Shown here: in pieces, positions 1 to 10,709 of the stretch
How positions within the stretch are numbered: the first letter of the stretch is position 1
Layout: the number at the start of each line of letters is the position of its first letter
Assembly (NCBI GenBank): GCA_900239685.1
Contig: OENT01000531.1
Coordinates: forward strand, 1 to 64,000
DNA length: 64,000 nt
Origin: Rotaria macrura
Taxonomy: Eukaryota > Rotifera > Eurotatoria > Philodinida > Philodinidae
Direction of reading: 5' to 3'
Notes under the pieces: generated by a model
What the model saw: only the letters and a program-made list of their open reading frames with translations
Databases searched by the model: none
Told to the model about the DNA's origin: nothing
Made by a program: the position numbers and the translations under genes

Positions 1-60
1 TTTTCGCGTAGAATCGAACGATATAAAAAAATGGTATGCTAAAAATTTTTATGTTATGAC

Positions 61-260
61 TAGGGGTGGTACTTTACTTTTACTTTACCAGTAAATAGTA
101 AATAAACTATTTACTATTTACCTTACTAAAGTCAATAAACTATTTACCATTTACTTTTGTAAAATAAATAAACTATTTACTATTTACTTTTGTAAAGTAA
201 ATAAACTATTTACTCTTTACTTTTGTAAAGTAAATAAGTTATTTACTTTGGTAAAAGAAT
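61..260 (+). repeat. hAT-like terminal sequence, unpaired left end
   Basis: Begins TAGGGGTGGTAC, then runs into repeats of the GTAAATAGTAAATAAACTATTTAC type. The same architecture in inverted orientation stands at 7,505-7,650, ending GTACCACCCCT. AGGGGTGG ends are typical of hAT superfamily non-autonomous elements. No matching 8-bp target duplication joins the two ends, so they may be ends of separate decayed copies, not one 7.6-kb element. Confidence 0.45.
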
Positions 261-660
261 GCGTATGAACCGTTAAAAATATCAAAATGATATATGCATG
301 ATCTCCTGAGGTAAATCTGCTACTTGTCTGCTTGTATCTGATAGACAATGTCAGTTACGGTTCTGGTACTAAGCAATCGGTAATAGGATAGCGGCAAGGT
401 AGAGAAATTCCTATTACCAATGACAAGTATTTTATGAATAGCTATTAGCGGAATCGCTGTAGCCTTAAATGTGAAACACCATATACCCGCTGTTGCTCAT
501 GTCCTAAAACGTGGTCTTTTATATATATATTGGGGCATATTTCAGCATCATTGTTTACTTCGAATCATAGTGCTTCAACAAGGAAATAGTTCGTCTATAT
601 TCCAATCAGATGTTAGTTATACATCACCTCTGATAGTGCGTTGCAGTCGTCTCTCACGGC

Positions 661-877
661 TAGGGGTGGCACTTTGCCTTTCCTTTCTAGGGAAAGTAAA
701 ACTTTCCTTTTAAGTTTTTTAAAAGTATTTTCTGAATTTAGCAGCATCAGTTGCATTATTTTCTTCCATAAAATATGAAAAACGGTAAAGAAACTATTCG
801 AATTTGCTTTCTTCTAAAGAAAACTTGAATGTTAAAAAGCTTTCCTTCCCCAAAGGAAAGTGAAAGTGCCACCCCTA
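661..877. mobile_element. hAT-like MITE, 217 bp
   Basis: Terminal inverted repeats TAGGGGTGGCAC and GTGCCACCCCTA bound a short AT-rich body with GGAAAGT/ACTTTCC subterminal repeats. The flanking octamers CTCACGGC (653-660) and GTCACGGT (878-885) agree at 6 of 8 positions, which fits a decayed 8-bp hAT target duplication. There is no coding capacity. It shares its ends with the unpaired sequences at 61 and 7,650. Confidence 0.6.
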
Positions 878-924
878 GTCACGGTTTCTGAAGGGTCATC
901 ACTGATTTCATCAGGGAAAAGTAA

Positions 925-1120
925 CCCTAATCGAGAATCCCTCAACGAATCCCACGGGAGTCCCCGAAAAATGTGAAATCCCGGGGACTCACCGGGGACT
1001 CTCTGAGAAATCCTCATGGAGTCCCTGAATTTGATGGCTGTAAGGAAAAACCAAAACTTCCCGGGGATTCTCTGGGGAGTCGCCGGGGGATTTATGAGGG
1101 AGTGCAGGAATGCGTTCCCC
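925..1120. repeat. Degenerate CCGGGGACTC repeat cluster A
   Basis: GC-rich stretch with recurring variants of CCCGGGGACTC, GGGAGTCCC and AATCCTCA, alternating at roughly 10-20 bp. It stands out from the surrounding AT-rich sequence. Related clusters occur at 3,505-3,600 and 5,470-5,660. Open frames here are short and overlap on both strands, so I treat them as by-products of the repeat. Confidence 0.45.
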
Positions 1121-1848
1121 GTTTTCTTTCGCGCATATTAAAGTATATAAGAAACTCAACATTCAGAAAAAAATAATAACTTATTTTTAACATTGAATTT
1201 TTTCAAACGATAAATATCATTCGAACTTCCACCTGAGATCTCTCAGTGACAACCCAGTTTCGAAACTGGTTGATATTTAGTCTTCAGGAGTCATCCGCTA
1301 AGACGGAGCTTGCTGAACGGCTTAGATGGGAGACCATCTGGAAAAAGCAGGACATTTTCGTGGAAAAAATATGCTTCAGTTGATACGAACAGATCAAAAA
1401 GTTATGGCACTGTGAAAGGGTGAATAGACCCTTAAAGCGTCATGCTAGGTCTTTTGGATGTCCTGAGAATGTTATGGGGACTCTTCGGGGATTCGCTAAG
1501 GGTTTCTCAACTAGGGAATTGCAGGCTTCTTAACTAATTCAACCTAATTAGTTAATTTCTCTTTCACGATCTGTATGGAACGAGTGGAGTCCAAATTTTA
1601 ACCCACCTAGGAGATTCATTCTGATAATCGGATCCGATAGAATTTTTACCCATCCGATCAGATTTCGGGAAACGGAATGAACATCGCAGCCTTATTGTTG
1701 GATGCCTACCAGATTCTACTTCAGGATTTTGAAGGAATCTGACGTAAGCTTTTGATCCACTTCTAAGAATGTCCCCAGGTACTAATTAGTACCCAATTAT
1801 TAAAATAGGTTTCTTCTGTCGGATCTGTCTGTATTCCCGTTTCCAGGA
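1121..1848. other. Non-coding stretch
   Basis: No gene or clear repeat boundary is visible. GATCCGAT-like words appear near 1,630-1,660 and again at 7,360-7,430, related to the 28-bp repeat that follows. Confidence 0.4.
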
Positions 1849-1904
1849 ATCCGATCGGATTGCGTCGGCTGATCGGATCCGATCGGATTGCGTCGGCTGA
1901 TCGG
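1849..1904. repeat. Perfect 28-bp tandem duplication
   Basis: Two identical copies of a 28-bp unit beginning ATCCGATCGGATTGCGTCGG lie head to tail (1,849-1,876 and 1,877-1,904), followed by a partial third (ATCCGAT). The unit is rich in GATCCGATCGG palindromes. The perfect identity indicates a recent duplication. Confidence 0.85.
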
Positions 1905-2051
1905 ATCCGATATGATCCGGTGAGATCCGTTATCGGCTTCATCCACCTAGGCATATACACTTCAACACTCCTTTTACATCTTGTTCCACAAAGTAATGGT
2001 TCTGAACAAAGCTCAAAAGGAGGAAATTGGGGTAGGGGAATCCGAATCTCC

Positions 2052-2252
2052 AATGAGCCTTATTCACACTTTGCTTGTTGGCCACAAACACAGCGAAAAT
2101 TGGCCACAATCATACTTGTCTGTTGCTAAGAGCGGCTACCGTTTCTTTAATGTTTTTGTCTCTTTCTCTTTCTCTTTCTCTTTCTCTCTGGCTCTCTTCT
2201 CATCTCTCTCTGGCTCTCTCTCTCTCGCTGCGCTGATATATATCAGCGCAGC

Positions 2253-2284
<32 letters not shown>

Positions 2285-2410
2285 CCGAGAGAGATGAGAA
2301 GAGAGACAGAGAGAAAGAGAAAGAGACAAGAACATTAAAGAAAGGAAGCCGCTCTTAGCAACCGGCAAGTATGATTGTGGCCAACAAGGAAACTGTGAAT
2401 AAGGCTCATT
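2052..2410. mobile_element. Fold-back element, short form (359 bp)
   Basis: The whole segment is an inverted repeat: AATGAGCCTTATTCACA at the left is mirrored by TGTGAATAAGGCTCATT at the right. The centre is a perfect GCTGATATATATCAGC-type palindrome near 2,240, flanked by CT- and GA-rich arms. A longer relative (59,060-59,841) has the same outer 150-180 bp per arm plus about 430 bp of extra central sequence. The ORF across the CT/GA tract is low-complexity and not a gene. Confidence 0.8.
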
Positions 2411-3480
2411 AGTTAATTGAATTTTTCAGTTTCTTTTTCAATTGGAAAACTGTTTTTCAAAAAGGAAACCATTTTTTCCAATAAAACCAGTTTTTTTATT
2501 CAAAATAAATATTGAAATTGAAACAAAACTGTCCATTTTTCTTGAAGCTTTAGCTAGTGAAGAAAGCAATTTTTTATTGAAGAATGGTGGTTTGAGTAAG
2601 AGAATATTCTCACGTAAAGACGAAATGTCTTTTACTAAAAGGGTGTTATGTTCATAATTAATATCACGATGGAAATTTCGAAAAAGTGAATTGCTGACTG
2701 CGATTTCTAGACCCTCCAATCGATTGCCCAAAATCTATACGAGCATTGCATTTCTACATGAAATAGCCGCCTTATGCCAAAAAATATTGAATCATAGTGA
2801 TATTCGCCTCACAAATATTGCTTATTCACAAAATGTATAGGGAATTAAACTTGAAGTGAGAAAAGCTCACTCTTAATAGTGAGTATTCAGTTTTGTTTAT
2901 ATCACTTATTATTAAGTCATTCAGTTTCAACTAGATATACGTTGCACCTAAAATTAAGTGTGAACTGATACAGCTAAATATCTCATGTACCCAAGTCGAA
3001 TAAAAAGAACTGCGCTGGTTCTATTCCTGTCTTCAGAAGAATTCAAGAAAGAATGATGAATTGGCCTGCTTTCACTTACTCAGTTTCTGAATTTAGTAAG
3101 AATCATCGTTCGGGTGGACTCTATTCTTCTTGAAGTTCAAAAGTTGCATTGACTTCATGCAGTTGGACTTGATAAGAGATATAAGAATGCATTTCCATGA
3201 GAACTTAAGCAAAACTGGGTTGATCACTATTGGTGTTTCGCATAGTGAGCATGGATAAGACATATTCTCGTTCATATAACCGAGTATCATTGTGAACGTC
3301 AGTTGTGCCTGCCTAGATATTGTACCCTAACTCTCAAGAGGGAACAACCTAATTTCAATAACAGAAATAAGTTTTGAATCACTCGAAGAATCACCTGAAA
3401 TCCAGAAAGCTGTTTGTTCTCCATTGCCAAGTCTAGAACACTAAAGTTTTCGGTATGACACTTGTCATTTTAGACTGTAA
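2411..3480. other. Non-coding stretch
   Basis: AT-rich sequence with no supported gene. Open frames near 2,440-2,730 overlap on both strands and show no recognisable domain. Confidence 0.4.
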
Positions 3481-3504
3481 CCCATACCATAGTCAAGAAT
3501 TCCT

Positions 3505-3600
3505 TAATGAATTCACAGGGAGTCTCCTNGAAAAATACCCGGGGATTCACGACAGGTAGTCCCTGGAAACTCATAAGGGAGTTTGCAGGGAGTATTGAGG
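3505..3600. repeat. Degenerate GGGGACTC repeat cluster B
   Basis: Carries CAGGGAGTC, CCCGGGGATTC, AGTCCCTGG and AGGGAG variants like the cluster at 925-1,120. One N (3,530) lies inside, so the assembly is uncertain here. Confidence 0.35.
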
Positions 3601-3616
3601 GAGGGATTGTTTAAGA

Positions 3617-4977
3617 GGGGGAGGGGGGGCGTGACCCCTCATTTTTTTCATTCAATGCACTCATTTGATAGAGTACATTGTTGTACATATATCCTCAAAA
3701 TTTGACGTTATTTACATATACCTAGTCCGAGTTATAGTCATTGCAAGACCTACTTTTAGGCTAAAAATTTGGCCCCCGATGTATGTAGTTTTTGACTGAC
3801 TTGGAGCATGAAGTAAAACCAAAACCAAGTATTTTTTATATGAACCAATAGAGAATTATTTTCTCTACCTGACGCATTGTGCACGAGCGTGGAAAAGAAT
3901 CCGTTCATACCATCTGATAATAAATAATTTTCTTCCGACAGCTTTTTCCAACGCTTCAATGGCTTTCAGTCGTGTTTTCATAATGATGACTATAGCTCAA
4001 AATATCGTTCTATATACGATTTGATAGAGCATTTCAAAATCTACATGGTGATGTAAAAGTCTTCTAACGTCAAATTATATTTCGTTTTTTCTCTCGAGAA
4101 CCAATGTGTTGATCTGTGAAATTCTATAGAAAATCTTCAATAACTACTCAATTTCACTATCAATAATTTTTTTTTATGCAAGATCAACATGATATTTGAA
4201 ATCACCATAGAAAACTAACGTCGGAAATATGGTTTTCAAAGGAAAAAACATTTTCGAGAAAATTTGCCTGTACTCTCCTACGGCTCATTTTGTATCGACT
4301 TATCACCAATGGAGGGGAGTACAGGTGAATTTTCTCCCAAATGTTCTTTTCTGTGAAAACCATATTTTCAAGGTTAGTTTTTTATGCTGATTTCAAATAT
4401 CCTACTTATTTTGTACAAAAACAAATATGTGATGGTTAAAATAAGTAGTTATGGAAAATTTTCTACAAGATTTGACAGGTCAACACAATGGGCCTATAGG
4501 AAAAGACGAAATATAATTTATCCCTTGAAGATTTTTACATCAACTTGTAGATTTTGAAATGCTCTATCAGATCGTCTATAGAAAGATATTTTTAACTATA
4601 GTCAGCAGTATAAAAACACGACTGAAAGCCATTGAAGCGTTGTAAAAAGCTTTCAGAAGAAAAGTATTTACTCTCAAATGGTATGAACGGATTCTTTGTC
4701 CAAGTTCGTGCACAATGCATCAGGTAGAGAAAATAATTTTCTATTGGTTCATATAGAAAATATTTGGTTTTGGTTTTACTTTATGCTCAAAGTCAGTCAA
4801 AAACTAGATACATCGGGGACCAAATTTTTAGCCTAAAAGTAGGTCTTGCAATGACTGTAACTCGGACTAGGTATATGTAAATAACGTCAAATTTTGAGGA
4901 TGTATGTACAACAATGTACTCTATCAAATGAGCGTATTGAATCGAAAAAAGTGAGGGGTCACGACATGCCCCCCCCC
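3617..4977. mobile_element. Giant fold-back element, about 1.36 kb
   Basis: Nearly the whole 1.36 kb is one imperfect palindrome with arms of about 660 bp. The left arm begins in G-rich sequence followed by CGTGACCCCTCA, and the right arm ends TGAGGGGTCACG followed by a C run. Matching blocks can be followed inward: GACGTTATTTACATATACCT, GGTCTTGCAATGAC, TGAACGGATTC, GAAAGCCATTGAAGCG. The centre, near 4,250-4,340, is a further small inverted repeat around GTACAGG. Arms differ by scattered substitutions and indels, so the element is old. No transposase is encoded. No clear target duplication was found. Confidence 0.8.
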
Positions 4978-5469
4978 AAGCGACTTGTCAGTGTCTCATA
5001 TATGACAATGCCCTATCATATGTACGAGCTTATTTCTCTTCCTAGTCGACTTTCTCAGGAAAATCTTTGAGTCCTGAGAAAATTTGCTCATTACTACATG
5101 TTCAGTTTAGAGATTTCTAAAGAAATACCTTAAAATCTGCCCTAAAATGCACATATTTACATTTTGACGATATTTTTTTGTACATTTTTTACGAGCCGAA
5201 ATTCACTTTTCCGAAAAAATTGATCACTGTTTTAAAAGGATCTTCTACCTAATACTTTCAGCGCGCCTTGCCTCAGCAGATGAGATCCACCGATCTAATA
5301 TTAGCTCACATCCGTAAGAAGAGTTTTCTGTGAGAGGAGTCAGAGAGAAGTCCTAATGATATTTATCACTTACAAAAAAATAAATTTTAAAAATAAATTA
5401 TTATTTCTTTTGAAACTTGATTTTCTTTCATAGTCTCATAGGTGTGAACGATAGCGGTGAATGTATACC
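4978..5469. other. Non-coding stretch
   Basis: No gene, RNA or repeat boundary seen. Confidence 0.35.
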
Positions 5470-5660
5470 TGCATTTTCTCATGAATCCTCAAGGGAGTCC
5501 CTATCAGAGTCCTCGAGGAGTTTTTCTCTCTGCCGTAAGATCTGAAATTCGAAGACTCCCTAAGGATTTCTACAGGAGTCACCTGGGTGTCAGTCACTGG
5601 GGATTTAACATTTTTTTGAGGACTCCCCCGGGGATTCATTTAGTGACTCTCGACTAGGGC
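5470..5660. repeat. Degenerate GGGGACTC repeat cluster C
   Basis: Words such as AAGGGAGTCCC, GAAGACTCCC, AGGAGTCACC and CCCCGGGGATTC recur at about 20-bp spacing. It is the third cluster of this type. Opposed ORFs cover it on both strands, as expected for palindromic GC-rich repeats, and are not taken as genes. Confidence 0.4.
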
Positions 5661-6794
5661 ATAACTTCTCAAGGACTATCAAGAGATGATCACTTGAAAT
5701 CTTCAGGCTTCATGAATTATTGACCTTTTCCTGTCAATGTTAGCCATGATTCACCCCGACTCGCTTTTGAATACTGATTAATTCAGCTGAAGCTGAACTC
5801 AATTTTTCTGCTGCAGTTTTCATATTTGTTTTCTCTGATTTTCCTTATGATTGTAACACTGTAGGTAATACTTTTATCTACCAGACTTTTTCGAAATGTT
5901 TTAGAACATAAAATTGACGTCTTTATCTAAATACTAGTGTTCAACTATTTCATTTTTCTTTATATGGATACATTTTCAAATTATATTAGGTTTATGGCAG
6001 AAACTTACATTGACGGAGTTTCCATGATGTGAGCATCTCATTACACGAACCAATCTAAGCTCATGTTGACCCAATTTTCTCTAAAGTCGGTCACTTGCTA
6101 CAAAAGTCGTTCTACTGAAGTATGAATCATTTTTTCCGAGTTCTTCTGGTTTGATAAACTCACAACAGTTACCAAATTTTCTGCTCCTATTCTAACCTGC
6201 TATGGTGCAAGTAAAAGAAGGAATTCCTCTGCATAGCAAACACTTAAAGATTCTGTGAGATGTTCATATTAGAGATCGTTAAATAAAGTCATCGTTACTG
6301 AATCCATAAGCTTATTTGACTTCCTATAATGCTTCATACTTCGGTGTATTTTCTTATTATTATGATCTTCCCGGGAGGATCATTCCAGTTGTCTGAAAGG
6401 TCATCGGAAACTGCCTCAAACGGCTATAAAACGACATTAATTTTGACCCTATTTTGGAGTGAACTGTCGGCTCGATTTACGGATCGTTTTTTTGCTAGAA
6501 AACGGCCATCAAGTTTAGCATTATTCTCTTCGTTTTCCGAGCTGATGGAAAGCGGTGCCGTTTCTTAAAATTTTACCCCGTTTTTATGCCGTATCAGACT
6601 GTTTATGGGCCGTTTTCTTCCATATGGGTTACAAGAAAAGCACAGTAGATACGTCTTCACAGACACGCCAGGCCCACAAAGAGATAGTCTCTTTGAACCT
6701 CCGGCTGATACACTGTTGAAGTCAGCAGCGTCACACATCCTACAATCCAGAGATGCATTCACACCCACATCTCCCACAAGAAATGCTGCATTTT
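5661..6794. other. Non-coding stretch
   Basis: No supported gene. A less AT-rich patch near 6,600-6,790 precedes the fold-back element, but no domain can be named in it. Confidence 0.35.
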
Positions 6795-7135
6795 CCAAGC
6801 AGACAATAATTCGGAAACACACATGTAAACTTTACACGCACCAAACAAGAACCGCGATTGTGACCCATTCATGTTCATTAGCAAGACTCAATAAGCCCGT
6901 TTTTTGTGTAAAATTTTCACTCTCATAGTGTCAGAACGCAGAAAAAAATCAGAAATTTAGCGTTTAAATGCAATATTTTCAAAGTCCTGAGTAATTCTGA
7001 CACTTTGTGAGTGAAAATTTCACACAAAAAACGCGCTTATTGAGTCTTACTAATGAGCGTGAATGGGTCACAATCGCGGTTCTTGCTTGGTGCGTGTAAA
7101 GTTTACATGTGTGTTTAAAATTCTTCTCTGCTTGG
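6795..7135. repeat. Fold-back element with ~140-bp arms
   Basis: Arms at 6,795-6,936 and 6,992-7,135 are inverted copies, sharing CACATGTAAACTTTACACGC, AACCGCGATTGTGACCCATT and AGACTCAATAAG. A spacer of about 55 bp lies between them. The two ORFs that end in the arms read nearly the same peptide only because the arms are inverted copies. A related arm-end motif (CCAAGCAGACAA, then GAAACAC) also occurs at 22,950. Confidence 0.75.
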
Positions 7136-7504
7136 GTCCCTGTGGGACATGTCTCATCTATTGTAAGTGATGTCCATCTCTCAAGGAGATGATATATTCC
7201 TGGTATACCACGGCTGTATGTCCAAAGAAAGATGTGAGTTTGTCTTCCAATTTCGTGATATACGAAACTACTTAGTCCAATACCAGTTCGGTATTTGTTA
7301 TTGAAGGCATTCACAAAGAGACTTGCTTTTTGGAGATTACCCAGGGCGAAACTGCCGAATAGGATCCTACTCGATCACAAGAATTCCAGTCGAATCCGAT
7401 AAAATTCGATAGTTTTCCGATAAGATCTAAGGACTCCGTCAATCAAATATGTCCTCCTGGGTGTATAGACTGTTGCCACAGGTTTTTAAGTCAGTTACGC
7501 GTTT

Positions 7505-7650
7505 TTTATTTTAATTTATTTACTAGTAAATAATTTACTTTACCAAAGTAGATAGTAAATAGATTATTTACTTTAAAAAAGTAAATAGTAAATAGTTTAT
7601 TTACTTTACTTATTTACTTTTTGAAAAAGTAAAGTAAATGTACCACCCCT
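7505..7650 (-). repeat. hAT-like terminal sequence, unpaired right end
   Basis: A run of GTAAATAGTAAATAGTTTATTTAC-type units leads to GTACCACCCCT at 7,640-7,650, the inverted counterpart of the sequence starting at 61. The following octamer (GCCTAGTT) does not match the one before 61, so pairing is not proven. Confidence 0.45.
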
Positions 7651-7811
7651 GCCTAGTTGTGAACATTTGCAGTGTTGTGGATTTGCATATAGGAAAAGTG
7701 TGTGAATATGGACATATGAGCATACCCATAAAAGAACACTACCAAAGATCATATAAGACAAACGAAATAGGATACTCGCGGAAAAAAGAAGACACGATGA
7801 GCTTGAATATG

Positions 7812-8435
7812 TGTCGTAGTGTGATATATGTGCCAAAGGGCTTCAGTGCATAGACGTCCATGTGAATGACACAATGACAAGGGGTGTCTCACTTCCGCCT
7901 ACACTAGAGGTGGACGTCCATCGACTCTATGCACTATCCCAGTTGATAGAGGGCATCTCCCTTTCTTCCTCTTTTTCTTATCGCTATTTTCCTCTCGTCG
8001 TCGCTTTTCTCTATTCCTCTCTCTTCTATTCATTTTCTCGCTTGACCACTATTTCCTCGCTCTCTTGCTCTCTTATTCTTACGAGAAGTGTCTCTCTCAG
8101 AGAATCAAAGAGGAGAAAATAGAGCAAAGAGAGAAATGAGAGTAGTGGAATTGGTATTCAGATTCTTTTGAGTTGGAGTTGGAGTAAGTTGTAATCGGAA
8201 CGAGCTAAAAGTAGCGTGTGTGTGCCTATTCAATTGTACTTGTTGTCTGTACGAGTTAGAAGTAACTTGTGTGTGTGTCTTGTCTTCAATAAAAGAACTA
8301 TAACTCATGTATAAGAAAAAGGAGTGGATCTATCCTCTCATCCTCTTCATATCTCATCTCACTCTACTATTGCTTCCTCTTTATTCAACTCATCCGTCTC
8401 TCTCTTTTCATATTCAAACCCTCTTTTTCGTTACA
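7812..8435 (+). repeat. LTR-like unit 1 (possible solo LTR)
   Basis: Starts TGTCGTAGTG and ends TTCGTTACA, so it has the TG..CA form of a long terminal repeat. Inside are a CT-rich leader, a GAGTTGGAGTTGGAG segment, GTGTGTG tracts and an AATAAA poly(A) signal near 8,290. Unit 2 at 40,390-40,968 has the same order of parts and the same terminal TTCGTTACA. No perfect 4-6 bp target duplication is seen and no gag/pol sequence is attached, so the solo-LTR reading is inference. Confidence 0.4.
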
Positions 8436-8798
8436 ATATATACAATATGTGTAATAAATAGAAGCGATAGATTACCGTAAACAGAGAATTTTTGTCATGT
8501 ATTTTCATGCCCCGACTTATAAATAGAAGAACTCGACAGGATCTCTTATACAAGTGAACAAAAGGATTCTTTCGTTTCCTTCCTCTAATAATTTTCAGTA
8601 GAGCAACAAGATCGCGATAATACAGGTTCTCTATTTAAAATTGCATGAGAACATCTACACATAGATGATGGAAAAGTAAATGTCATTCTCAGTGAAATCT
8701 ACATTCTATATTCTGATCGAAAAGCTCACGAAGAAATCGTGAGTGATCAAAAAAGTGTGTCTCTTGAATTTTCTATAGCAGTTAGACGGAACGTTTTA

Positions 8799-9290
8799 CA
8801 CTCTAAAAAAAATAAGTACTTTCCTGAACCCCCTAAAAAGGTTCGGTAGATTGAAAATAGCATCCAAATGACCAGAAATGCTTAAAAAACGATTGTTCAG
8901 TTCTACGAAACCTCTAAAGGCTCTTCCCGTGTGCCCGCTGGCCGAACCCTCTTCTACGAAACCTTTTCTTTAGTTCCGTAGAGCATAAAAAGGTTTCGAA
9001 AGAAAATGCGAAACCTTTAGAGTTTCGTAGAAAAAACTTACGAAACCACTGAGGGTTAAGGAGAAACTCTAAAGGTCTCGCATTTTCTTTCGAAACCTTT
9101 TTATGCTCTACGAAACTTAAAAAAAGGTTTCATAGGAAAGGGTTCGGCCCGCAGGCACACGGGAAGAACCTTTAAAGGTTTCGTAGAACTGAACAATCGT
9201 TTTTTAAACATTTCGAGTCATTTGTATGCTATTTTAAATCTACCGAACCTTTTTAGGGGGTTCAGGAAAGTACTTATTTTTTTTAGAGTG
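8799..9290. mobile_element. Fold-back MITE, 492 bp
   Basis: Begins CACTCTAAAAAAAATAAG and ends with its exact inverse. The arms (about 220 bp) match closely, including TTTCCTGAACCCCCTAAAAA, GTTCGGTAGATT, AACGATTGTTCAGTT and CGAAACCTTT. The high identity suggests a fairly young copy. It has no coding capacity and no clear target duplication. Confidence 0.85.
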
Positions 9291-9431
9291 CATATAATGT
9301 CCTCTCGATCTTATGTGTCAAAATTTGCTTCAATGTCTCTCATTCTGACTAGACATTCTCCAGGCCCAAACTGTTCAAGTTTGGAGTGTTTCTTTCATTT
9401 TCCTAATTTATATATATATATATATATGTCA

Positions 9432-9837
9432 TAGGCCAATCTAAACTTCAGGCCAATCCTAGATTCGCCTAGGCCAAATTAAAATTTTAGTTTGGACTAG
9501 TTCAATCTAAAATTTTACTTTGGCCTAACTTTTTTCTAGGCCATTCTTAAATTTTAGAATGGACTAGTCCAATCTTAAAGTCGTCAATCCAATCCTAGAT
9601 TGGCCTGTTTTTTTAGGCCAAACTTAGATTCGCCTAGTCCATACTAAAATGTTTTTCTATCTAGGCCAATCCTAGGATTCGATTGACGACTTTAAGATTG
9701 GACTAGTCCATTCTAAAATTTAAGAATGGCCTAGAAAAAGTTAGGCCAAACTAAAATTCTAGATTGAACTAGTCCAAACTAAAATTTTAATTTGGCCTAG
9801 GCGAATCTAGGATTGGCCTGAAGTTTAGATTGGCCTA
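9432..9837. mobile_element. Fold-back MITE of TAGGCCAAT repeats, 406 bp
   Basis: TAGGCCAATCTAAACTTCAG at the left is mirrored at the right end (GATTGGCCTA). The arms are built of many variants of TAGGCCAA, GACTAGTCCA and AATCCTAGATT, so it is both palindromic and internally repetitive. It is inserted in a TATATATA tract that continues on both sides (ATATATGTCA before, CGACATATAT after). Confidence 0.8.
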
Positions 9838-10365
9838 CGACATATATATATGAACAGAATTTCTTCTAAAAGTAAAAACAAGCCAAAAAAGACTTCTATG
9901 TTTCTTATAATTATGTAAACACTATATACTGAAATCTGAATAATTAATTACGTCGCGGTCTCTAACCCAAGCATTAACTCAAACTCAAACCCAAACTGAA
10001 ACTCAATACTCATCTCTCACACCCCTTGAGTTTGAGTTTTCTGTATGTCTAATTGTAACTGAAAGGAACATTCCTCTAATAGACACTGACAATTATTGCG
10101 ACAAACTTGCTTTTATATTTTAAGCAAGCGTAGATGTTGAGCATCAGGAATCCTTTCATAAGTTATTATTTTTGTAAAATTCAAATCGATGAAAGTATTG
10201 AAATACATCTTTCTTCCCTAGCCCTCTATCAATAAAACAAAATACAAGCAGAAAAACTAATAAAAACAAACTATTGAAGCAAAGAAAGTCTGAAATGAAG
10301 AGTCTGTGTAGTCTATCAATTTTCTCGAAACAAACAGAGTAATGTGTAACTTGGAATATACGGTA
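9838..10365. other. Non-coding stretch
   Basis: AT-rich. Contains a short run of AACTCAAACCCAAACT-like repeats near 9,975-10,010. No supported gene. Confidence 0.35.
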
Positions 10366-10709
10366 TGGGTGTCGACTCAGCATTAGTATTTGAAAAATGT
10401 TGAGAATTTTGTATTAGAGTTGAAAAATTGACTCAGTGTTGTACTGATAGCGTTAAAAAAATAATTTAATACTTCGGTGCTAGTATTGAATTAAAATTAA
10501 TATTAAACCAGTGTTATTCAAAACACTGTTCATGGTTATTAGTATTAAATGGTGATATTTTTAATACTAATATTAATTCAAAACTAATACATAACCGGTA
10601 AATTATATTTTTAACAAAAACACAAAAGCATTACGATATTTTTTAACTCGAACAGAAAGACAATAAAAAAAGCATTAATAAATTCAATGCTAATGCTAAG
10701 TCGGAACCC
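10366..10709. mobile_element. TA-flanked MITE, 344 bp
   Basis: Imperfect terminal inverted repeats (left TGGGTGTCGACTCAGCATTA; right, reversed, GGGGTTCCGACTTAGCATTA) are bordered by TA on each side (10,364-10,365 and 10,710-10,711). The interior is very AT-rich with repeated TAATATTAAT words. TA duplication fits the IS630-Tc1-mariner group. No coding capacity. Confidence 0.55.

Noticed and set aside
1981-2358. ORF of 125 codons rich in Ser/Phe then Arg/Glu.
   Set aside because: It is a translation of the CT and GA tracts of a fold-back element.
2438-2731. Opposed ORFs on both strands of about 70-97 codons.
   Set aside because: No domain, mirrored on both strands, AT-rich; chance is the simpler reading.
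6605-7314. Two ORFs with similar C-terminal peptides on opposite strands.
   Set aside because: They share sequence only because they run into the two arms of one inverted repeat.
61-7650. A single 7.6-kb hAT element joining the two AGGGGTGG ends.
   Set aside because: Flanking octamers do not match and no transposase lies between; several unrelated elements fill the space.
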